DNA from: Roseateles oligotrophus
GTDB taxonomy: Bacteria > Pseudomonadota > Gammaproteobacteria > Burkholderiales > Burkholderiaceae_C
Direction: 5' to 3'
DNA: 64,000 bases
Assembly (NCBI RefSeq): GCF_014204525.1
Contig: NZ_JACHLP010000004.1
Location: 310,001 to 374,000 of the forward strand
Shown: piece by piece, positions 10,962 through 20,624 of the stretch
Position numbering within the stretch: the stretch's first letter is position 1
How the letters are laid out: every line of letters starts with the position of its first letter
The notes under the pieces: generated by a model
Databases searched by the model: none
What the model was told of the DNA's origin: nothing
Seen by the model: only the letters and a program-made list of their open reading frames with translations
Translations under genes and position numbers: made by a program

Positions 10962-12159
10962 GCTGCTGCATCTGATGCGCCCGGGCACGCTCACGCTGGC
11001 AGCCCTGCCGCCGCTGTCGCTTTATGTGCATCTGCCCTGGTGCCTGCGCAAATGCCCTTACTGCGACTTCAACTCGCATGAAATCCGCGGCGGCGAAAAG
11101 TCCTTGCCCGTCGACACGGCGCGTGCCTATCTGGCCGCGCTGCGGGCCGATCTGGAGGCGGCCCTGCCGCTGATCTGGGGCCGGCCGGTGGTCAGCATCT
11201 TCATCGGTGGCGGCACGCCCAGCCTGTTCGCGCCGGAACAGATCGCCGAATTGATCTCCGATCTGCGCGCCCGCCTGCCCCTGGAGGCCGGCTGCGAGAT
11301 CACGCTGGAGGCCAACCCCGGCACCTTCGAGCGCGACCGCTTCAAAGGCTTCCGTGCCGCCGGCGTGACGCGTTTGTCCATCGGTGTGCAGAGCTTTGAC
11401 GACGGCAAGCTGGGAGCCCTGGGCCGGGTGCACAGCGGCGAGCAGGCACGCGCGGCGATTGCCGAGGCGGCCCAGGCCTTCGAGACCTTCAATATCGACC
11501 TGATGTATGCCTTGCCCCAGCAAAGTCTGGCGCAATTGGATGAAGAGCTGCGCACGGCCCTGGCCTATCAGCCACCGCATCTCTCGGTCTACCACCTGAC
11601 GATAGAGCCCAATACCCGCTTCGCCGTGGCGCCGCCCAGCAATTTGCCGGACGGCGACCTGGCCAGCGAGATGCTGGACCTGATCACCGCCCGCACCGGT
11701 GAGCAAGGCATGGAGCGCTACGAGGTCTCGGCCTATGCGCGCGCCGGCCACCGCTGCGCCCACAACCAGAACTACTGGCAGTTTGGCGACTATCTGGGCA
11801 TTGGCGCCGGGGCGCACAGCAAGCTGTCCTTTCCGCACCGGGTTTTGCGCCAGGTGCGCTGGCGGGAGCCGGCGGCCTATAGCGCCAAGGCCTTAGAGGG
11901 GGCGGCGGTGTCGAACGAGCACGAGGTGAGCCGCGCCGAGCTGCCTTTTGAGTTCATGCTCAATGCCTTGCGCCTGCGCGAAGGCGTGCCTGTGAGCCAG
12001 TTCCTGGAGCGCACCGGCCTGCCGCCCTCCAGCATTGCCAAGGCCATGGCGGCCGGCCGCAGCAAGGGTTTGTTGCTGGCCGATCCGGCCCGCATCGCCG
12101 CCAGCGAGCGAGGCTTCGACTTTCTCAGCGATCTGCAGTCGCTATTCCTGGCGGACTGA
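10954..12159 (+). CDS. hemW: Radical SAM haem chaperone HemW
   Basis: A 401-residue radical SAM protein. The 4Fe-4S motif is in LPWCLRKCPYCDF, followed by FIGGGTPSLF and, later, the family-specific HNQNYWQFGDYLGIGAGAHS. HemW binds haem and delivers it to respiratory proteins; it was long mis-annotated as an oxygen-independent coproporphyrinogen oxidase. A TTG start at 10954 overlaps rdgB by eight bases; an ATG at 10975 seven codons later is an alternative and leaves all domains intact. It ends the yicC-divergent kinase/rph/rdgB operon. Confidence 0.94.
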   Translation: MAELLHLMRPGTLTLAALPPLSLYVHLPWCLRKCPYCDFNSHEIRGGEKSLPVDTARAYLAALRADLEAALPLIWGRPVVSIFIGGGTPSLFAPEQIAELISDLRARLPLEAGCEITLEANPGTFERDRFKGFRAAGVTRLSIGVQSFDDGKLGALGRVHSGEQARAAIAEAAQAFETFNIDLMYALPQQSLAQLDEELRTALAYQPPHLSVYHLTIEPNTRFAVAPPSNLPDGDLASEMLDLITARTGEQGMERYEVSAYARAGHRCAHNQNYWQFGDYLGIGAGAHSKLSFPHRVLRQVRWREPAAYSAKALEGAAVSNEHEVSRAELPFEFMLNALRLREGVPVSQFLERTGLPPSSIAKAMAAGRSKGLLLADPARIAASERGFDFLSDLQSLFLAD

Positions 12160-12187
12160 AGCGAGCCAAGAAAGCCTGGCCAATAAA

Positions 12188-12220
12188 GCCGCCTCAGCCT
12201 GCGCAAGCAAATGAGGCGGC
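12188..12220 (+). other. Stem-loop downstream of hemW
   Basis: A perfect 9-base inverted repeat (GCCGCCTCA at 12188-12196 and TGAGGCGGC at 12212-12220, 15-base loop) lies 28 bases after the hemW stop. No T-run follows, so it is not a classical Rho-independent terminator; it may protect or end the hemW transcript. Confidence 0.4.
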
Positions 12221-12251
12221 CGCGCAGCGTCCGAGGGCGAACTTCCGACAG

Positions 12252-12295
12252 CAAGAAAAGAAAAACCCCTAAGCAAATCAATTGCTTAGGGGTTT
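12252..12295 (-). terminator. Rho-independent terminator of tRNA-Ser, possibly bidirectional
   Basis: A 14-base-pair stem (AAACCCCTAAGCAA at 12263-12276, loop ATCAA, then the exact complement at 12282-12295) lies just downstream of the tRNA gene on the minus strand. On that strand it is followed by a T-rich run (complement of 12253-12265). On the plus strand TTTCTTT follows, so it may also stop readthrough from hemW. Confidence 0.88.
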
Positions 12296-12301
12296 CTTTA
12301 C

Positions 12302-12389
12302 TGGAGGAGAGGGGGGGATTCGAACCCCCGAGACGTTTCCGTCCGCCTGATTTCGAGTCAGGTACATTCAACCACTCTGCCACCTCTCC
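12302..12389 (-). tRNA. tRNA-Ser (anticodon CGA)
   Basis: The minus strand folds as a class II tRNA. The acceptor stem is GGAGAGG/CCTCTCC (12383-12389 with 12306-12312), the anticodon arm is CCTGA-CTCGAAA-TCAGG with anticodon CGA, and a long variable arm has stem GACG-GAAA-CGTC. The T arm is GGGGG-TTCGAAT-CCCCC. CCA is encoded in the gene. The base at the discriminator position is T, where bacterial tRNA-Ser usually has G. Serine identity follows from the anticodon and the long variable arm. Confidence 0.97.
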
Positions 12390-12442
12390 GGTATTTGGCG
12401 CGTCGATAGCAATATTTAACTTGTTACCGAGTGAAGCCTTAG

Positions 12443-12472
12443 ATTGTAGCGTAGTTTTTGCAGTGATTGCAA
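12443..12472 (-). promoter_or_regulatory. Sigma-70 promoter of tRNA-Ser
   Basis: On the minus strand, TTGCAA (12472-12467) and TACAAT (12448-12443) are separated by 18 bases. The -10 matches five of six consensus positions and the -35 four of six. The start would lie about 45-50 bases upstream of the mature tRNA, leaving a short processed leader. Confidence 0.6.
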
Positions 12473-12486
12473 GAAATCAAATATCT

Positions 12487-12513
12487 TCATGTTTGTCGCC
12501 TTCCTGTCGATAA
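12487..12513 (+). promoter_or_regulatory. Sigma-28 (FliA) type promoter of the chemoreceptor gene
   Basis: TCATGTTT (12487-12494), an 11-base spacer and GTCGATAA (12506-12513) match the flagellar sigma-28 consensus TAAAGTTT-N11-GCCGATAA at 13 of 16 positions. It points at the chemoreceptor whose ATG is at 12597. A FliA-dependent promoter fits the function, but the start site is inferred. Confidence 0.62.
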
Positions 12514-12596
12514 GGTTCTGATGCAGGGATTCCCGCGGGCCACCAAGGTTGCCATTGAAGCAACCGGTCCGAGGTCGCATCTGGAAGGAATCACTG

Positions 12597-14156
12597 ATGA
12601 ACATCAGAAACGTGAACATTGGGCTGCGCTTGGGCGCAGGTTTCTGTGTGTTGCTGGGCTTGCTGATCAGCATTGCCCTGATCGGCATCCTGAAGATCGG
12701 CTCGATCAATGAGCATGTCGAGTTCTTCTCCGTCAACGTCGTACCGTCGCTGAAAATCGTGGACACCTTGCGCAGCTCGACTCAGAGCCTGCGCCGGCTC
12801 GAAAGCCAGCATTTGCTGCTCTCGACCGAAAAAGAGATGGACGAAATGGAGCAGCGTATCGCCGGCATCCATAAAAACATCGAGAACGGCCTCAAGGCCT
12901 ATGATCCGCTGGTTGCCGACGAGACGGACAAACGCAATCTGGATGCCGTCCGCAGCGCCGTGTCGGCCTATCAGGCGCTGTGGAGCCGCTTGCGTGCGCT
13001 CTCCCACCAGATACCTGCGGATCCCAGCAAGTTGGAGCTGGCCAAGAAACTCCTATTCGGCGAGTCGCGCAGTGCGTTCGAAGTGCTGAACAAATCGCTG
13101 GACGCTTTGTGGGACTACAACGATGTATTGCTGGAACGCGGCAGCAAGGAGGCCGCCGAGGGCTATCGCAGCGCGGTCTGGCTGGTGTCCAGTCTGAGCC
13201 TGGCCGCCGTGGGCATGGGCGCCGTTGCCGCCGTTTGGATCACCCGTTCCATCACCCAGCCGATGAATCAAGCGGTGGCCGCGGCAGAGCGCATCGGTGC
13301 GGGCGACCTCAGTTCCCGCATCGAGGTGACGGGGCGGGATGAGACCGCTCATTTGCTGAGTTCGCTCAAGCAGATGAATGCCGGCCTGGTGGACATCGTC
13401 AGCCGGGTGCGCAATAGCTCGGACTCGATCGCCACCGGCTCCGCCGAGATTGCCAACGGCAATGCCGATCTCTCGCAGCGCACCGAGGAGCAGGCCAGCA
13501 ATCTGCAACAGACCGCGGCCTCGATGGAGGAGCTGACGGCCACCGTCAAGCAAAACGCCGACACCGCTCGCCAGGCCAGCCAGATGGCGACCAGCGCCTC
13601 GGCCGTGGCCACTCAGGGTGGTGAGGTGGTGGGCCGGGTGGTGGCGACGATGGAGCAGATCACCGCTTCCAGCAAGCGCATCAACGACATCATCGGCGTC
13701 ATCGACGGCATCGCTTTTCAGACCAATATCCTGGCGCTGAATGCGGCCGTGGAAGCCGCCCGGGCCGGTGAGCAGGGGCGGGGCTTTGCGGTGGTGGCGG
13801 GCGAGGTGCGCTCGCTGGCGCAGCGCTCGGCCGAGGCCGCCAAGGAGATCAAGAGCTTGATCAGTGCCAGCGTCGAGAATGTGGAGGCCGGCGCCAAGCT
13901 TTGCGATGACGCGGGCAAAACCATGGGCGATATCGTCAACCAGGTGAAGCGGGTGACGGATCTGATCGGCGAGATCAGCAGCTCCAGCATGGAGCAAAGC
14001 ACGGGCATAGGCCAGATTGGCGACGCCGTCACCCAGCTCGACCAGGTCACGCAGCAGAACGCGGCCCTGGTGGAGGAATCCGCCGCTGCCGCCGAAAGCC
14101 TGAAACACCAGGCCGCCCATCTGGCGCAGACGGTGGCGCAGTTCAAGCTGAGCTGA
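12597..14156 (+). CDS. Methyl-accepting chemotaxis protein
   Basis: A 519-residue transmembrane chemoreceptor. A short cytoplasmic N-terminus is followed by TM1 (about residues 9-31), a periplasmic four-helix-bundle-like region (about 32-190) with no recognisable ligand motif, TM2 (about 191-213), a HAMP domain, and the signalling domain. The signalling hairpin tip (GVIDGIAFQTNILALNAAVE and ARAGEQGRGFAVVAGEVR) is fully conserved, so it should couple to CheA and CheW. It lacks the C-terminal NWETF-type pentapeptide that tethers CheR. GGAAGGA at 12583-12589 decides the start; a sigma-28-like promoter lies upstream. Confidence 0.95.
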   Translation: MNIRNVNIGLRLGAGFCVLLGLLISIALIGILKIGSINEHVEFFSVNVVPSLKIVDTLRSSTQSLRRLESQHLLLSTEKEMDEMEQRIAGIHKNIENGLKAYDPLVADETDKRNLDAVRSAVSAYQALWSRLRALSHQIPADPSKLELAKKLLFGESRSAFEVLNKSLDALWDYNDVLLERGSKEAAEGYRSAVWLVSSLSLAAVGMGAVAAVWITRSITQPMNQAVAAAERIGAGDLSSRIEVTGRDETAHLLSSLKQMNAGLVDIVSRVRNSSDSIATGSAEIANGNADLSQRTEEQASNLQQTAASMEELTATVKQNADTARQASQMATSASAVATQGGEVVGRVVATMEQITASSKRINDIIGVIDGIAFQTNILALNAAVEAARAGEQGRGFAVVAGEVRSLAQRSAEAAKEIKSLISASVENVEAGAKLCDDAGKTMGDIVNQVKRVTDLIGEISSSSMEQSTGIGQIGDAVTQLDQVTQQNAALVEESAAAAESLKHQAAHLAQTVAQFKLS

Positions 14157-14188
14157 GGTCGGCACCAGGCCTGGCAGGCCGCAATGCA

Positions 14189-14220
14189 AAAGAGCCCGCC
14201 GATGCATCGGCGGGCTCTTT
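14189..14220. terminator. Bidirectional terminator between convergent genes
   Basis: A perfect 32-base palindrome (two 16-base arms centred at 14204/14205) begins with AAAGAGCCCGCCGATG and ends in CTCTTT. It sits between the convergent chemoreceptor and serS genes and can end transcription in both directions. Confidence 0.88.
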
Positions 14221-14239
14221 CGGTTCGGGCGCAGCGGCT

Positions 14240-15619
<1,380 letters not shown>

Positions 15620-16591
15620 TCAAGATCGGGAGGAACTCACTTCGGCCATGGACTTGTCGCCCAGGCCCATGGGCAGGGGGAAGCGCACATGCTCCTCCAC
15701 GCCGGGCAGGCTGCGCACGGCCGTGGCGCCCAGAGCGCGCAGGCGGTTGATGACGGCCTGCACCAGCACATCGGGGGCCGAGGCGCCGGCCGTCAGACCC
15801 ACCTTGCTGCGGCCTTCCAGCCACTCGGCCTGCACCTCCTCGGCGCTGTCCACCATATAGCCGGGCGTGCCCAGGCGCTGGGCCAGCTCGCGCAGGCGGT
15901 TGCTATTGGAGCTGGTGGGGCTGCCCACCACGATCACCACGTCCACCTGCGGGGCCATCACCTTGACGGCGTCCTGGCGGTTCTGGGTGGCGTAGCAGAT
16001 GTCCTGCTTCTTGGGCTCGCGCACCTGCGGGAAGTGTTTTTTGACGGCGGCCAGGATCTCGGCCGCATCGTCCACGCTCAGCGTGGTCTGCGTCACCACG
16101 GCCAGCTTGGCGGGATCTTTGACCCGCACATGGGGCACATCCGACGCCTCTTCGACGAGATAGATGCCCTCGCTGAGCTGGCCCATCGTGCCTTCCACCT
16201 CGGGGTGGCCTTTGTGGCCGATCATGATGAACTCATAGCCCTCGCGGTGCAGCTTGGCCACTTCCACATGGACCTTGGTGACCAGCGGGCAAGTGGCGTC
16301 AAAGACATTGAAGCCGCGCCGCGCCGCCTCGCGCCTCACCTCCTGGCTCACGCCATGGGCGCTGAACACCAGGGTGGCGCCGGCCGGCACCTCGGACAGC
16401 TCTTCGATGAAGATGGCGCCGCGCGCCTTCAAATCATTCACCACATAGGTGTTATGCACGATCTCGTGGCGCACATAGATGGGCTGGCCGAATTTGAGCA
16501 AGGCCCGCTCGACGATCTCGATGGCACGGTCCACACCGGCGCAAAAGCCACGCGGCTCGGCCAGCAGGACTTCCTGTTCTTGCTCGCTCAT
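15620..16591 (-). CDS. ispH: 4-hydroxy-3-methylbut-2-enyl diphosphate reductase
   Basis: A 323-residue 4Fe-4S enzyme that makes isopentenyl and dimethylallyl diphosphate in the last step of the MEP isoprenoid pathway. The three cluster cysteines are visible in [23 protein letters not shown] and [12 protein letters not shown], with the conserved [12 protein letters not shown] near the C-terminus. It begins one base after the stop of the SlpA-type FKBP gene, a common proteobacterial pairing (fkpB-ispH). Confidence 0.97.
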   Translation of the reverse strand: MSEQEQEVLLAEPRGFCAGVDRAIEIVERALLKFGQPIYVRHEIVHNTYVVNDLKARGAIFIEELSEVPAGATLVFSAHGVSQEVRREAARRGFNVFDATCPLVTKVHVEVAKLHREGYEFIMIGHKGHPEVEGTMGQLSEGIYLVEEASDVPHVRVKDPAKLAVVTQTTLSVDDAAEILAAVKKHFPQVREPKKQDICYATQNRQDAVKVMAPQVDVVIVVGSPTSSNSNRLRELAQRLGTPGYMVDSAEEVQAEWLEGRSKVGLTAGASAPDVLVQAVINRLRALGATAVRSLPGVEEHVRFPLPMGLGDKSMAEVSSSRS

Positions 16592-16592
16592 C

Positions 16593-17036
16593 TCACAACA
16601 CCCCGATCACTTGCACTTCAAAGCTCACCGGCTGGCCGGCCAGCGGGTGGTTGAAGTCGAACAGCAAGGCGTCGTCGGCGACCTCGCGCACCACGCCGGC
16701 GTAGGAACCCTGGCCGTCGGGTGTGGGGAACTGCACCACATCGCCGACGCTGTACTGCTCGTCCGGATCTCCCAGCTCGCGCAGCAGGCTCAGGCGCACG
16801 CGTTGCAGCAGCTCGGGGTTGCGATCGCCAAACGCCTCGCCGGCGGCCAGCTCGAACTGGCTGCGCGTGCCCTCGGCCAGGCCGATCAGGCGTGCCTCGA
16901 TGGCCGGCGACAATTCGCCCGTGCCCAGCGTCAGGGTGGCGGGTTTGTCGGCGAAGGTGTTGATCACGTCGCCCCCATCGGGGCCTGCAAGACGGTAATG
17001 CAGGGTCAGAAAGGAGCCGGCTTGGATGAGATTCAT
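16593..17036 (-). CDS. fkpB: SlpA-type FKBP peptidyl-prolyl isomerase
   Basis: A 147-residue FKBP-like protein. The N-terminal [15 protein letters not shown] strand, an inserted-in-flap chaperone domain (about residues 65-125) and the closing [20 protein letters not shown] segment are typical of the SlpA/FkpB group, which combines weak prolyl isomerase with chaperone activity in the cytoplasm. It is directly upstream of ispH with a one-base gap, the arrangement seen in many gammaproteobacteria and betaproteobacteria. Confidence 0.92.
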   Translation of the reverse strand: MNLIQAGSFLTLHYRLAGPDGGDVINTFADKPATLTLGTGELSPAIEARLIGLAEGTRSQFELAAGEAFGDRNPELLQRVRLSLLRELGDPDEQYSVGDVVQFPTPDGQGSYAGVVREVADDALLFDFNHPLAGQPVSFEVQVIGVL

Positions 17037-17119
17037 GGCGTCAATATTGGCTAGACTGAGCGGATTTTAGAGCCTGGCCGCTGTTGCACTCTGCCTGCAC
17101 CCCTGAATTCCCACCCGCC

Positions 17120-17794
17120 ATGCCGCTAGCCGACCTTCCACCCGACGCCCGCCCGCGCGAAAAGCTGCTGGCGCGTGGCCCGCAAGCCCTGGCCGATGCC
17201 GAGCTGCTGGCGCTCTTGCTGCGCACCGGCGTGCAGGGCCTGCCGGTCCTGCAACTGGCGCAGGCCTTGCTGGAGCAATTCGGTGGCTGGCATGGCCTTC
17301 TGCATGCCAAGCTGGCCGATCTGGCCAAAGTCAAGGGCCTGGGCCCGGCCAAGCGGGCGGAGATTGCCGCCGTGCTGGAGATTGCCCGCCGCTCGCTCTT
17401 GCAGGAGCTGGCCCAGCGGCCGGTGTTTGATGCGCCCGAGGCGGTCAAACAATTCCTGCGCCTGAAGCTGGCCGGCCTGTCCCACGAAGTCTTTGCGGTG
17501 CTCTTTCTCGACGCCCAGCACCGCCTGATTGCCATGGAAGAAATGTTTCGCGGCACGCTCACCCAAACCTCGGTCTACCCGCGGGAAATCATCAAGCGCG
17601 GCCTGGACCTGGGCTGTGCCGCCGTCATCCTGGCCCATAACCACCCTTCCGGTGTGGCCGAACCTTCGCGCTCGGACGAGCTGCTGACCCAGGCCCTGAA
17701 GACCGCTCTGGCCCTGGTGGACATGCGGGTGCTGGATCACCTGGTGGTGGGCAGCGGTGAGGTGATCTCATTCGCCGAGCGAGGCCTGCTGTGA
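17120..17794 (+). CDS. radC: RadC family JAB-domain protein
   Basis: A 224-residue protein of the RadC/UPF0758 family. An N-terminal helix-hairpin-helix segment (about residues 60-85, [13 protein letters not shown]) precedes the C-terminal JAMM metal-binding domain, where [15 protein letters not shown] supplies the His and Asp ligands. The family name suggests DNA repair, but the activity is unproven. The ATG at 17120 gives the usual [17 protein letters not shown] start; a TTG 12 codons earlier is rejected as unsupported. Its stop overlaps the GTG start of the Smr gene. Confidence 0.93.
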   Translation: MPLADLPPDARPREKLLARGPQALADAELLALLLRTGVQGLPVLQLAQALLEQFGGWHGLLHAKLADLAKVKGLGPAKRAEIAAVLEIARRSLLQELAQRPVFDAPEAVKQFLRLKLAGLSHEVFAVLFLDAQHRLIAMEEMFRGTLTQTSVYPREIIKRGLDLGCAAVILAHNHPSGVAEPSRSDELLTQALKTALALVDMRVLDHLVVGSGEVISFAERGLL

Positions 17795-18480
17795 GCCGTG
17801 CCCCCAAACTGCCCGCCCTGCACAGCCTGCAGGATTTGAAGCTGCTGCAGCGCGAACTGGCCTTGCAGCGCCGCCTGGCGGAAGAGGCGCGCGAACGTGC
17901 CGCCGCGGCGGCACGCCTGGCCGAGCAGGAGCGGCGCCTGTTCGAGCTGAGCGTGGGGCCGGTGACGGCGCTGCCGCAGGCCCAAAGGGCCCAGCACGCC
18001 TTGCCCCGCCCGCAACCCTTGCCCTTGCAGCGCGAGGCGGACGAGCGCCAGGCCTTGCTGCAAGCTTTGTCGGACGACTTTGATGTGGACTCCCTGCTGG
18101 AGACCGACGAGAGCCTGTCCTTCCGCCGCCCGGAGATCCCGCAAGAGGCGCTCAGCAAGCTGCGCCGCGGCCACTGGGCCTTGCAGGCGCAGCTGGACCT
18201 GCACGGCATGCGCCGCGATCAGGCCCGCGAAGCCCTGGGGGATTTTGTGCAGGAAAGCGCCCGCCGCGGCCTGCGCTGTGTGCGGGTGGTGCACGGCAAG
18301 GGCAATGGCTCACCCGGCCGCGAGCCGGTGCTCAAGGCCAAGGTCAGGCGCTGGCTGGTGCAAAAGCAGCAGGTGCTGGCCTTTGTGCAGGCCCGCGCCA
18401 GCGATGGTGGCAGCGGCGCGCTGATGGTCTTGCTGCAGCAGGTGCAGAAAAGCCCTGCATCCGCCGTCCGTGGCGATTAG
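17791..18480 (+). CDS. Smr domain protein
   Basis: A 229-residue protein. The first 100 residues are charged and coiled-coil-like ([26 protein letters not shown] region). The C-terminal Smr domain begins with [18 protein letters not shown] and includes the [19 protein letters not shown] loop. Smr domains are nucleic-acid endonuclease-like folds, found alone in proteobacterial SmrA/SmrB; SmrB cleaves mRNA at collided ribosomes, but assignment to either is not possible here. The GTG start overlaps the radC stop, and the gene ends four bases inside the convergent haemoglobin gene. Confidence 0.88.
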   Translation: MSRAPKLPALHSLQDLKLLQRELALQRRLAEEARERAAAAARLAEQERRLFELSVGPVTALPQAQRAQHALPRPQPLPLQREADERQALLQALSDDFDVDSLLETDESLSFRRPEIPQEALSKLRRGHWALQAQLDLHGMRRDQAREALGDFVQESARRGLRCVRVVHGKGNGSPGREPVLKAKVRRWLVQKQQVLAFVQARASDGGSGALMVLLQQVQKSPASAVRGD

Positions 18481-18884
18481 ACGTTACGCATCCAGTCCGC
18501 CGTGCCCATCAAGGACTCGCTCAGGCGCGTTTGCAGCAGCGGGTCCAGCTGGCGCTCGTTCATGGCCTGCATCATGCAGGCCATCCACTGGTCACGCTCC
18601 TTGATGCCGATGCGGAAGGGCAGGTGGCGGGCCCGCAGGCGCGGGTGGCCGAAGCGTTCGATGTAGTGGTCCGGCCCCCCCAGCCAGCCGCACAGAAACC
18701 AGTGCAGCTTGTCGCGCGAGCCGTCCAGATTGCTGGGATGCAGGCTGCGCAGCTCGGCAAAGCCGGGCTCCAGGTCCATCAAGTCGTAAAAATGGTCGAC
18801 CAGGCCGCGCACCGCGGCCTCGCCGCCCACCCATTCAAACGCTGTGGCCGGCTGTTGGGCGGCTTTGTCTTCGGTCTCGCTCAT
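18477..18884 (-). CDS. Group II truncated haemoglobin
   Basis: A 135-residue TrHb2-type globin. The B/E helix segment FYDLMDLEPGFAELRSLHP, the HWFLCGWLGGP segment and the proximal histidine in RARHLPFRIG are in place, as in TrHbO proteins. These bind O2 and NO and are linked to NO detoxification or peroxidase chemistry. The ATG overlaps the stop of the MinD-like gene (ATGA), so it is the third gene of an operon with a diguanylate cyclase and an ATPase; that pairing is unusual. Confidence 0.9.
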   Translation of the reverse strand: MSETEDKAAQQPATAFEWVGGEAAVRGLVDHFYDLMDLEPGFAELRSLHPSNLDGSRDKLHWFLCGWLGGPDHYIERFGHPRLRARHLPFRIGIKERDQWMACMMQAMNERQLDPLLQTRLSESLMGTADWMRNV

Positions 18885-19720
18885 CGTTCCATCAACTTCA
18901 AGGCCAGGGCTTTGATGCCCTGGGCCGCATCCGAGCCGGGGAAATGCTCCATCACCAGCTGGCGCTTGAGCACGGCCTGGCGCACGGTCGTGTCCTGCCT
19001 GACCTCGCCCAACAGGTCCAGCTTGAAGCTCTGGCCCGGCTTGGTGCCGACAAAGCGCTGCAAGACCTGCTGCAACTGGCCGCAGATCAGCTTGCCTTCG
19101 CCCACCCGGTTGGCCTGATTGACCAGCAGGCTGACCTCGCGGCGGTCCTGCTGGGTGGCCAGCACCTTGATGGTGGCGTAAGCGTCGGTCAGCGAAGTCG
19201 GCTCGGGCGTGGCCACCACCAGCACCTGGCTGGCCAGCGAGACGGCGAACAAGACCACATCCGAAATGCCGGCACCGGTATCCAGTAACACCCAGTCAAA
19301 GCGGGGCCTGACCAGGTCGACGATGGCCAGCAGCTTGTCCCGCACCTCCGGCGTCAGGCGCGAATACTCCACCATGCCCGAGCCGGCCAGCAAGACATGA
19401 AAGCCGCCGGGCGCGGGCAGGATGGCCTGCTCCAGCGTGGCCTTCTCGGTGAATACATCGTGCAGGGTCAGCTTGGGGTGCAGATTCAGCACCACGTCCA
19501 GATTGGCCAGGCCCAGATCGGCGTCCAGCACCAGCACGCGCTGGCCGCGGGCGGCCAGGGCGGCGGCCAGATTGGCGGTCACAAAAGTCTTGCCCACGCC
19601 CCCCTTGCCGCTGGTCACGGCCAGGGTGCGCGCCCCCCCTTTGGCCGATGTCGCAGCGCGTGTCTCGGCCATTGCCGTGTGGGCGGGATTCTGTGCAGCA
19701 GGATCTGTGCTGGTACTCAT
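18881..19720 (-). CDS. MinD/ParA family ATPase, FlhG-like
   Basis: A 279-residue deviant-Walker-A ATPase. The motif KGGVGKTFVTANLAAALA follows a 33-residue low-complexity N-terminus. The switch I aspartate is in LDADLGLANLDVVLNL, and switch II is in WVLLDTGAGISD. FlhG/FleN proteins of this type set flagellar number and placement; the LDVVLNL and VVATPEPTSLTDAYATIK segments fit that group better than cell-division MinD. There is no adjacent flhF, so the function is not certain. It is translationally coupled on both sides, to the diguanylate cyclase and the haemoglobin. Confidence 0.82.
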   Translation of the reverse strand: MSTSTDPAAQNPAHTAMAETRAATSAKGGARTLAVTSGKGGVGKTFVTANLAAALAARGQRVLVLDADLGLANLDVVLNLHPKLTLHDVFTEKATLEQAILPAPGGFHVLLAGSGMVEYSRLTPEVRDKLLAIVDLVRPRFDWVLLDTGAGISDVVLFAVSLASQVLVVATPEPTSLTDAYATIKVLATQQDRREVSLLVNQANRVGEGKLICGQLQQVLQRFVGTKPGQSFKLDLLGEVRQDTTVRQAVLKRQLVMEHFPGSDAAQGIKALALKLMER

Positions 19721-20439
19721 TCGATTTCCTGTTGCGTTACTGCAAACAACATGCCCTTTTCCTCGGCGCTCACCAGGGATTCGACTTGCGTCTCCAGGCA
19801 GGCACGGTTGCGACCCTCAGCCTTGGCGCGATAAAGCTGGCGGTCGGCTCTTTCCATCCACAGCAGCGACGAGGAGCGCACCCACTGCGGCGCAAACGCT
19901 CCGCCCAGGCTGACCGTCACTGCCAATATTTGTCCGGGTGCTACTTCCACGCGCAGCTCCGACACGCGTTCGCGCATCCGTTCGGCCACCATCAGGCCAT
20001 AACTGGCCGCGCAGCTGGGCAGGACGATGGCGAATTCCTCGCCACCGACGCGGGCCACCGTATCCATGGGGCGCACCACCTGATTCAAGGCTCCCGCCAC
20101 GGCCTTCAGGACCAGATCGCCGGCCGCATGGCCGTAGCTGTCGTTGACCGCCTTGAAATGGTCGATGTCCAGCATCAGCAGCAGGGCCGGCTCGCCGGAG
20201 CGGGCCACCCGGTCAACCTCACGGGACAGGGCCATCTCAAAGCTGCGGCGGTTGACCAGGCCGGTCAAGGCATCCTTGCTGGACAAATCGCACAAGGCGT
20301 CTATCACCGCCTGCAGCCATTCTTCCCCGTAAGGTTCGGACTCCGGCAGCAGGGCACCGGCCTGCTGCAAGAGCTGCATGGCCAAGTCCAGCCGCAGCCG
20401 GCTGGCGTCAATTTGTGCGGTTATGGGGCTTTTGTCCAA
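19717..20439 (-). CDS. Diguanylate cyclase (GGDEF)
   Basis: A 240-residue cytoplasmic protein making cyclic di-GMP from two GTP. The GGDEF domain (about residues 55-225) has an intact active site, VGGEEF, and an allosteric I-site, RPMD, exactly five residues before it, so product inhibition is expected. The first 55 residues have no recognised sensor domain. Its stop overlaps the start of the MinD-like ATPase, and it is divergent from cheR. Input must come from elsewhere, perhaps the co-encoded haemoglobin. Confidence 0.91.
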   Translation of the reverse strand: MDKSPITAQIDASRLRLDLAMQLLQQAGALLPESEPYGEEWLQAVIDALCDLSSKDALTGLVNRRSFEMALSREVDRVARSGEPALLLMLDIDHFKAVNDSYGHAAGDLVLKAVAGALNQVVRPMDTVARVGGEEFAIVLPSCAASYGLMVAERMRERVSELRVEVAPGQILAVTVSLGGAFAPQWVRSSSLLWMERADRQLYRAKAEGRNRACLETQVESLVSAEEKGMLFAVTQQEIE

Positions 20440-20624
20440 GATAGTCCAAGGCGTTTGCGTCGGCAGTCTAGCAGGGGGTGGGAATTTGACACTTTTGAAA
20501 CAAAGGGCTGTTGCCCATGTTGTTCGGACTATGCAGAACGCTAATCGCCCATCACACTGGATGAAGATGCAAAATCAAATCGTGACCTGCGCATAAGCCC
20601 TGACAGACCAACCGAGCTCATCAC

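Noticed and set aside
12302-12389. tRNA-Ser as an integration site for a genomic island
   Set aside because: No integrase gene and no second copy of the tRNA 3' end are found in the window.
17084-17119. TTG start for radC 12 codons upstream
   Set aside because: The added residues do not match the family, and the ATG at 17120 gives the normal N-terminus.
20440-20624. Sigma-28 or sigma-70 promoter for cheR
   Set aside because: A TTGACA at 20486 has no acceptable -10 partner, and the best sigma-28-like site (GCGCATAA near 20589) has a poor -35.
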